From Spirochaetota bacterium (GTDB taxonomy: Bacteria > Spirochaetota > Leptospiria > Turneriellales > Turneriellaceae): a stretch of DNA of 5,928 nucleotides. Made by a program: the position numbers and the translations under genes. Each line of letters begins with the position of its first letter. The stretch's first letter is position 1. The DNA lies in assembly GCA_029561505.1 (NCBI GenBank), contig JAKQXK010000450.1, positions 1 through 5,928 on the forward strand, given 5' to 3'. Of this stretch, positions 1 to 3,361 are shown piece by piece. The notes beneath the pieces are model-generated. The model searched no databases and had not been told where the DNA came from. It was given only the letters and a program-made list of their open reading frames with translations.

Positions 1-42
1 GGCTGCCCCGACGAGCAGTAGTGTTTGTTGGTCTTCTGTCAT
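1..42 (-). CDS. 5' end of an unidentified gene, cut by the window edge
   Basis: Fourteen codons read leftwards from an ATG at 42-40, giving MTEDQQTLLLVGAA, and the frame is still open at the edge. An AGGAG ribosome binding site lies 8 nt upstream (51-55 on the plus strand), preceded by an A/T-rich stretch. The start is therefore well supported although the product cannot be named. The TLLLVGAA stretch is hydrophobic and could begin a membrane segment or a nucleotide-binding strand. It lies downstream of the persulfide-reductase gene on the same strand, 157 nt away, so it may belong to the same transcript or have its own promoter. No function is proposed. Confidence 0.6.
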   Translation of the reverse strand, partial: MTEDQQTLLLVGAA

Positions 43-70
43 TTTTTATTCTCCTAATTTTTTTGCCTCT

Positions 71-172
71 GGCTTTGTGCGCCCTTCGACAAGCTCTGAA
101 GACAGAGACTCACCGAAGTTCGTCGCAGGACGACAAAGCCCTTTCTCGTCACACTGAGCTAGTCGAAGTGTG
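71..172. repeat. Cluster of palindromic repeat segments between two minus-strand genes
   Basis: Several inverted repeats are nested or adjacent here. GGCTTTGT (71-78) pairs with ACAAAGCC (133-140). CTTCG (84-88) pairs with CGAAG (114-118), around an inner CTCTG/CAGAG stem (94-98, 103-107). TCGTC (120-124) pairs with GACGA (129-133). CACACT (150-155) pairs with AGTGTG (167-172). The words CTTCGACAAGCTC (84-96) and GAGCTAGTCGAAG (156-168) are inverted copies of each other with one mismatch. Non-coding sequence of this type is commonly a dispersed palindromic repeat. No T-tract follows any stem on the minus strand, so it does not look like a standard terminator. Confidence 0.6.
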
Positions 173-199
173 TAGCGGGTATCCTTCTAGCTTAGCTAC

Positions 200-1849
200 C
201 TAATCCCACTTTCCGTTCTGCGCGGCGACGCCCAGCCAGCCACCCGTGATGTTGTAGACATCTTTAAAGCCCGACTGTTTCAGAATGCGCTGCGCGATGT
301 AGCTGCGCTGGCCCGACTGGCAGAGCAACGCGAGCGGTTTGTCTTTTGCCATCTGGCCAAGATTATCGCGCAGGTTATCGACGGGTATCTGGTATTCGCT
401 GGCTAAGGGAAACGATTTGATTTCCCCTGGGCTACGCACGTCGAGCACCGCGTATTCGCTGCGCTTATCCAACAACTGCGCCGCCGTGATCACGGGTGAT
501 AACCCCGCGTGATGGTTCATCGCCTGAAACGCCGCCATATTCACGGGGTCATTCGCCGAAGAGTAAGGCGGCGCGTACGTCAGGTCTAGACTCGCAACGT
601 CATAGATCGTGAGCCAACCGACGATCGCTGTCGCGATGACGTCGATACGCTTTTCAGTGCCTTCAGGCCCAAATGCCTGCGCGCCCAACACGCGGCCATC
701 GGCGGGCGAGAAGATAATTTTGAGCGCCATACGTTCGGCATTCGGATAATAACCCGCATGGTTGTTGCCGTGAATCATCACGGCCTGCGCGGTGATGTTG
801 GCGGCTTTCGCTGCCTTTTCGGTGAGACCGGTTGAAGCGAGGGTCTTGTCGAAAATTTTGATGACCGACGAACCGGCAGCGCCACGGTAGCGGCAGCGGT
901 TGCCCATGAGCGCGTTTTCTGCCGCGAGGCGGCCCTGGCGGTTTGCGGGGCCCGCCAAGGGCACCCGGGTCGCGCGGTGCGTGATGCGGTTGGTGATCTC
1001 AGCCATGTCGCCCACAACGTAGATGTCTTCGTCAGAGCTCTGCATGAAATCGTTCACGACCACGCCGCCGGTTTTGCCGATTTCGAGGCCGATCTGTTTG
1101 GCAAGGCTGGTTTCGGGTTTAACCCCGGCAGCCAGCACAATGAAGTCTGCGGTCAGCGTCGAGCCATCTGATAGAGTAAGAACTCCACCGCGGGCCGCTG
1201 TTTTGATCGTCGTCTGCGTCAGCACCCTTATGCCATGCGTCTCGAGTTCGCGTCTTGCGAGGTTCGAGAATTCAGGGTCGAGGTTCGGCATCACGCCGGG
1301 TGCAAATTCGACGAGCGTCACTTCAAAATTCTTGTGCTTCAAGGCCTCGGCAACTTCGATGCCGATAAAGCCGCCACCGACGACCGCGACGTGCTTGTGT
1401 TCTGCCTTCGCCATCTGTTCGATGATCGCATCCATGTCTTCGACCCAGCGCAGCGAGAAGTGCGGTACATTTTCGATGCCCTCAACCGCAGGTTTCATGG
1501 GGTCGCCACCCTGCGACAGTATCAGTTTGTCGTAGAATATCTCATGCGTTTGGCCGTCTTGCGTGTAGGTGACGGTCTTTTTCGCACGGTTAACCTCAGT
1601 CACCTTCGTGTTGACGAGCGCCTTCACGCGGTAGCGACTCCAGAGGTCTTGCGGAGTGCGCAAGAGCAGCGTCTCTCGCTTCGGAATATCGCCGCCGATG
1701 TGGTAAGGTAAGCCGCAGTTGGCAAACGAGATATAGCCACTGCCTTCAATGAGCGTAATTTCTGCATTCTCGTCGAGTCTGCGCGCGCGGCCTGCTGCTG
1801 TAGCACCACCTGCGACGCCGCCAACGATCACGATTTTTTTATTTTCCAT
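200..1849 (-). CDS. CoA-disulfide/persulfide reductase flavoprotein with C-terminal rhodanese domain
   Basis: A 549-aa protein of the pyridine nucleotide-disulfide oxidoreductase family, CoADR-RHD/Npsr type. Such enzymes use FAD and NAD(P)H to reduce CoA disulfide or CoA persulfide through one active-site cysteine. Seen in order: N-terminal FAD-binding loop (VGGVAGGATAAG, residues 9-20); the family redox cysteine in SFANCGLPY (C45); NAD(P)H-binding VVGGGFIG (156-163); second FAD motif DIYVVGD (275-281); dimerisation domain with the conserved YAPPYSSANDPVN region (425-437); and a rhodanese domain from about 455 with active loop C510-QSGQ-R515. Length and both active cysteines match a complete fusion. 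The start is set by GGAGG at 1856-1860, which overlaps the end of the upstream small gene only 3 nt away, suggesting translational coupling. It is probably cytosolic and acts in sulfane-sulfur detoxification. The preferred substrate (CoA disulfide, CoA persulfide or polysulfide) cannot be read from sequence. Confidence 0.92.
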   Translation of the reverse strand: MENKKIVIVGGVAGGATAAGRARRLDENAEITLIEGSGYISFANCGLPYHIGGDIPKRETLLLRTPQDLWSRYRVKALVNTKVTEVNRAKKTVTYTQDGQTHEIFYDKLILSQGGDPMKPAVEGIENVPHFSLRWVEDMDAIIEQMAKAEHKHVAVVGGGFIGIEVAEALKHKNFEVTLVEFAPGVMPNLDPEFSNLARRELETHGIRVLTQTTIKTAARGGVLTLSDGSTLTADFIVLAAGVKPETSLAKQIGLEIGKTGGVVVNDFMQSSDEDIYVVGDMAEITNRITHRATRVPLAGPANRQGRLAAENALMGNRCRYRGAAGSSVIKIFDKTLASTGLTEKAAKAANITAQAVMIHGNNHAGYYPNAERMALKIIFSPADGRVLGAQAFGPEGTEKRIDVIATAIVGWLTIYDVASLDLTYAPPYSSANDPVNMAAFQAMNHHAGLSPVITAAQLLDKRSEYAVLDVRSPGEIKSFPLASEYQIPVDNLRDNLGQMAKDKPLALLCQSGQRSYIAQRILKQSGFKDVYNITGGWLGVAAQNGKWD

Positions 1850-1852
1850 GTT

Positions 1853-2020
1853 CTACCTCCACCCCAGCATGGCGCCCATCATAGCGCCGTAGATAATCGA
1901 GGGGACTGGGCGTGAGGTGATCGCGCAGGCGCCTGTAGAGCAACCGATAAGGCGGTAATAGAGATAACCGATTACGGCGCCACCGGCAATATATGAAATC
2001 AGTCTGATAGGGTCTGTCAT
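1853..2020 (-). CDS. Small DUF6132-like membrane protein (55 aa)
   Basis: A short gene reading MTDPIRLISYIAGGAVIGYL and on to ...GAMLGWR. Residues about 7-26 and 41-53 are hydrophobic and could form two membrane segments. Between them lies GCSTGACAITSRP, with cysteines C27 and C32. This matches what I remember of the DUF6132 family, whose members carry a G-C-S-x-G-x-C-x-I-T-S motif followed by a YGA-x-MG segment. The function of that family is not known. AAGGA lies 9-13 nt before the ATG (in TTAAGAAGGATATC). The gene follows the regulator by 19 nt and precedes the flavoprotein by 3 nt, so it is firmly inside the operon. The paired cysteines at the membrane invite a role in sulfur transfer or sensing, but that is speculation. 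Confidence 0.8.
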   Translation of the reverse strand: MTDPIRLISYIAGGAVIGYLYYRLIGCSTGACAITSRPVPSIIYGAMMGAMLGWR

Positions 2021-2039
2021 TTTTGATATCCTTCTTAAC

Positions 2040-2315
2040 CTACATGGTAAATGTCGCGCGAATCACCGACTGCAGATTCTTTTCAATTTCTGCTGCGGGC
2101 TTTTTCTGCCGCATGCATTCGCTTAAGTGTATCTCTAAATATGCCTCTGCGACTTTCCAAAGCGCGTTGTTAGCGGCTTTAATCTGCTGAATATCGCCTA
2201 CACAATCTGAACCACCGGCAACGACCCGCTTTTGCAGACTCTGCAACTGGCCGATCACGCGGTTCAGGCGGTGGCCGAGTTTTTCACGCGACTCGGTATC
2301 TGCTGCATATCCCAT
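2040..2315 (-). CDS. CsoR/RcnR/FrmR-family transcriptional repressor (metal- or persulfide-sensing)
   Basis: A 91-aa all-helical regulator of the DUF156 (CsoR/RcnR/FrmR) family, which binds DNA as a tetramer and lets go on binding metal, formaldehyde or persulfide. The diagnostic helix HRLNRVIGQLQSLQKR (15-30) is followed by C38, H63 and C67. The spacings of 25 and 4 match the C-H-C copper site of Mycobacterium CsoR (C36, H61, C65). The two cysteines also match the C31/C60 pair of the persulfide sensor CstR, which lacks the histidine. Neighbouring persulfide-reductase and rhodanese genes favour sulfide/persulfide sensing over copper. The chosen ATG (2315) puts the family core at the usual distance. 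It has no Shine-Dalgarno and lies 1-2 nt from a predicted transcription start, so the mRNA may be leaderless. The frame stays open upstream to 2450, but that part is antisense to other features and unlike the family. Confidence 0.88.
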   Translation of the reverse strand: MGYAADTESREKLGHRLNRVIGQLQSLQKRVVAGGSDCVGDIQQIKAANNALWKVAEAYLEIHLSECMRQKKPAAEIEKNLQSVIRATFTM

Positions 2316-2325
2316 ACTGGGTATG
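2306..2325. promoter_or_regulatory. Candidate operator for the CsoR-family regulator
   Basis: A near-perfect inverted repeat: CATA-t-CCCA, a TAC centre, then TGGG-TATG, broken only by one extra T (2310) in the left arm. CsoR-family operators are typically A/T-flanked C-tracts facing G-tracts (for CstR, ATACCC...GGGTAT), and this site has that layout. It covers the regulator's start codon (2313-2315) and lies directly beside the TATAAT at 2327-2332 on the plus strand. A protein bound here could block transcription in both directions, giving autoregulation. Binding is inferred. Confidence 0.55.
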
Positions 2326-2351
2326 GTATAATATTTGACGACCGGTGGCAA
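2323..2351 (-). promoter_or_regulatory. Candidate promoter of the minus-strand sulfur operon
   Basis: On the minus strand TTGCCA (2351-2346) is followed after 17 nt by TACCAT (2328-2323). The -10 matches the consensus at only four of six positions. Transcription would begin near 2316-2317, immediately before the regulator's ATG, which would explain the absence of a ribosome binding site. The -10 overlaps the candidate operator. An alternative -10, TATTAT (2333-2328), has a better hexamer but no matching -35. Confidence 0.35.
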
Positions 2352-2363
2352 CTTTTTTATATT
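2335..2363 (+). promoter_or_regulatory. Candidate promoter for the plus-strand rhodanese gene
   Basis: TTGACG (2335-2340), a 17-nt spacer and TATATT (2358-2363) match the sigma-70 consensus at five of six positions in each hexamer with ideal spacing. Transcription would start near 2370, leaving about 130 nt before the rhodanese ATG. A second possible -10, a perfect TATAAT, sits at 2327-2332 but has only a poor -35 (TGCATA, 2304-2309); with that promoter the candidate operator would fill the spacer. Which one is used is undecided. Both would be within reach of a repressor bound at 2306-2325. Confidence 0.5.
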
Positions 2364-2489
2364 GGTGTTGTTGGGCACCTTCGCCATCGTGCTGGGTGTC
2401 GTAGCAGTCGCTTCTTTTTCAACGAGCCTCATCGGCTGGTGCCCATGCACCTGCAGTTAGGGTTTTCGACCTGCAAAACAGCGACATAA
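2335..2489 (+). pseudogene. DUF2892-like small membrane protein, frameshifted and apparently 5'-truncated
   Basis: Frame 1 reads LLGTFAIVLGVV (2371-2406) and then STSLIGWCP (2419-2445), and hits a stop at 2458-2460. Frame 3 picks up at 2445 with MHLQLGFSTCKTAT and stops at 2487-2489. Joined at the CCC run (2442-2444), they give a chain like the C-terminal half of DUF2892 (YgaP-type) membrane proteins, which ends in a hydrophobic helix, then TS-x-x-G-x-CPLY-x-x-x-G-x-x-TCK. One missing base explains the break. The usual N-terminal 25-30 residues with the N-x-G-x-x-D-R motif are not visible in any frame upstream, where promoter elements and the divergent regulator lie. The only in-frame starts are TTG (2335) or GTG (2365), without ribosome binding sites. 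The frame-3 stop overlaps the next gene's ribosome binding site, as expected for a former operon partner. A sequencing error could cause the frameshift but not the missing N-terminus. Confidence 0.6.
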
Positions 2490-2499
2490 GGAGAACTCA

Positions 2500-2862
2500 A
2501 TGAAGAAGATTATTTTTCTGGCAACAGTAGCTTTCGCCTCCGCTTCATGTGGCAAAGATGTCGGCAGCTCTGCGGGCGCCGCTTCGCCGGCAGCTCAATC
2601 GCCGCTGAAAGAATGGCTCGAGGGCAAGGCGCTGGTCGTCGACGTGCGCACGCCCGGTGAATTTGCGAGCGGGCACCACCCACGCGCAGTCAATATTCCG
2701 GTCGACCAGGTTCAGTCGCGCATCAGTGAGTTCGGCGATAAGTCGAAGCCGATCGTTGTCTACTGTGCTTCGGGCTCACGCAGTGGCCATGCCAAACGCA
2801 CGCTTGAATCACTGGGTTATTCGTCGGTCATCAATGCCGGCGGTTTCAGAGATTTGCCCTGA
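2500..2862 (+). CDS. Exported single-domain rhodanese, probable lipoprotein
   Basis: A 120-aa protein with a signal peptide: KK at 2-3, a hydrophobic stretch IIFLATVAFA, and S-A-S-C ending at C17. The position suits a lipobox, but the -3 residue is Ser instead of Leu, which is tolerated mainly in spirochaetes. Cleavage by signal peptidase I is the alternative. A low-complexity Ala/Ser linker (21-34) leads into one rhodanese domain: VVDVRTPGEFASGH (46-59), HPRAVNIPV (60-68), and active loop C89-ASGS-R94 after VVY. The catalytic cysteine is present, so sulfurtransferase activity from a sulfane-sulfur donor such as thiosulfate or persulfide to a thiol acceptor is expected. It would act in the periplasm or at the outer membrane. 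AAGGAGA (2488-2494) lies 5 nt before the ATG. It is transcribed divergently from the regulator-reductase operon and probably shares its control. Confidence 0.88.
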   Translation: MKKIIFLATVAFASASCGKDVGSSAGAASPAAQSPLKEWLEGKALVVDVRTPGEFASGHHPRAVNIPVDQVQSRISEFGDKSKPIVVYCASGSRSGHAKRTLESLGYSSVINAGGFRDLP

Positions 2863-2870
2863 TGGCAGCT

Positions 2871-2933
2871 GCAAATTGCCACCGATTAAGGTCGGTGGCA
2901 ATTTGCCTGGCGTCTTGAAGATACTGGACGCCA
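2871..2933 (+). terminator. Tandem hairpins after the rhodanese gene, possible terminator
   Basis: The first hairpin is a perfect 15-bp stem: GCAAATTGCCACCGA (2871-2885), loop TTAAGG, and its complement at 2892-2906. It has no T-tract on either strand. One nucleotide later a second stem, TGGCGTC (2908-2914) with GACGCCA (2927-2933) and a 12-nt loop, is followed by a T-rich but interrupted run (about 2934-2957). The second hairpin may terminate transcription. The first may protect the 3' end or act together with it. The position, 8 nt after the rhodanese stop and before the next gene, suits a terminator. Confidence 0.5.
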
Positions 2934-2980
2934 TATCATTATTTCTCTTTGTTACTTCGTCATAATCACCGACAAAATAA

Positions 2981-2999
2981 ACAGCAGGCCAAGTGCTGT
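2981..2999 (+). promoter_or_regulatory. Small hairpin just before the STAS start codon
   Basis: ACAGCA (2981-2986) and TGCTGT (2994-2999) form a 6-bp stem with a 7-nt loop that ends 2 nt before the ATG at 3002. There is no clear Shine-Dalgarno; the only purine-rich bits (AGG at 2986-2988, AAG at 2991-2993) lie in or beside the hairpin. It might limit translation, or be chance. The best promoter-like element for this gene is CATAAT at 2961-2966, without a convincing -35. Confidence 0.25.
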
Positions 3000-3001
3000 A
3001 G

Positions 3002-3340
3002 ATGTCTATGCAGATCAACCGATACACCGATCAATCCCTTCTGATCATCGAACCCGTGGGTGACATGGGCCTCTACAATCTGGGCGAACTCAGGGCGTTG
3101 CTGCAGAAGCTGCGCGAAACGCAGAGCCTCAAGGTCGTTATCGACATGGGCAAAGTGCCCGGCATTGATTCTATCACGATCGGGTTTTTACTGCAAGAGA
3201 CCACGCTTTTCACCGAGGCCGGTGGCGCATTGAAGCTGGCCAAAATCTCGCCGAGCGTTCGCAAGTCTCTGACGATTACGGAGACGCTGTCTCAGATGAG
3301 CGTGTATGAAGATCTGCAATCTGCCAAAAATTCGTTTTGA
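3002..3340 (+). CDS. STAS-domain protein (anti-sigma factor antagonist type)
   Basis: A 112-aa protein consisting of one STAS domain, as in SpoIIAA and RsbV. In that family a kinase phosphorylates a serine, and the unphosphorylated form binds an anti-sigma factor to release sigma. Seen here: a first beta strand LLIIEPVGD (13-21), then KVVIDMGKVPGIDSITIGFLL (44-64), which is the conserved strand-loop-helix with D56-S57, the usual phosphorylation position, and a C-terminal helix. The protein is cytosolic. No kinase/phosphatase partner such as RsbW lies next to it, so its partner must be encoded elsewhere, and it may serve in signalling unrelated to sigma factors. A second ATG at 3008 is an equally possible start. 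hrpB follows after 21 nt, suggesting cotranscription, although no functional link is known. Confidence 0.85.
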   Translation: MSMQINRYTDQSLLIIEPVGDMGLYNLGELRALLQKLRETQSLKVVIDMGKVPGIDSITIGFLLQETTLFTEAGGALKLAKISPSVRKSLTITETLSQMSVYEDLQSAKNSF

Positions 3341-3361
3341 AAATTTAGCACAAAAGTTTTC

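Noticed and set aside
21..203. Plus-strand 60-aa reading frame with a hydrophobic start
   Set aside because: It starts at GTG without a ribosome binding site, lies antisense to the well-supported start of the left-edge gene, and then runs through the palindromic repeat cluster; its composition is not protein-like after residue 25.
1023..1711. Plus-strand frames (170 and 158 aa) opposite the reductase
   Set aside because: They are antisense to conserved FAD and NAD-binding segments, with no domain signature of their own.
2316..2450. Extension of the CsoR-family gene to an upstream ATG (136 aa)
   Set aside because: The extra 45 residues have no family similarity, and the DNA is better explained by divergent promoters and the plus-strand DUF2892 remnant.
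2232..2489. Plus-strand 85-aa reading frame as a whole gene
   Set aside because: Most of it is antisense to the regulator's coding region; only the last 14 residues make sense, as the frameshifted end of the DUF2892 remnant.
2809..3027. Minus-strand 72-aa reading frame over the rhodanese end and hairpins
   Set aside because: It runs through the perfect 15-bp hairpin and antisense to two real genes, without a motif or ribosome binding site.
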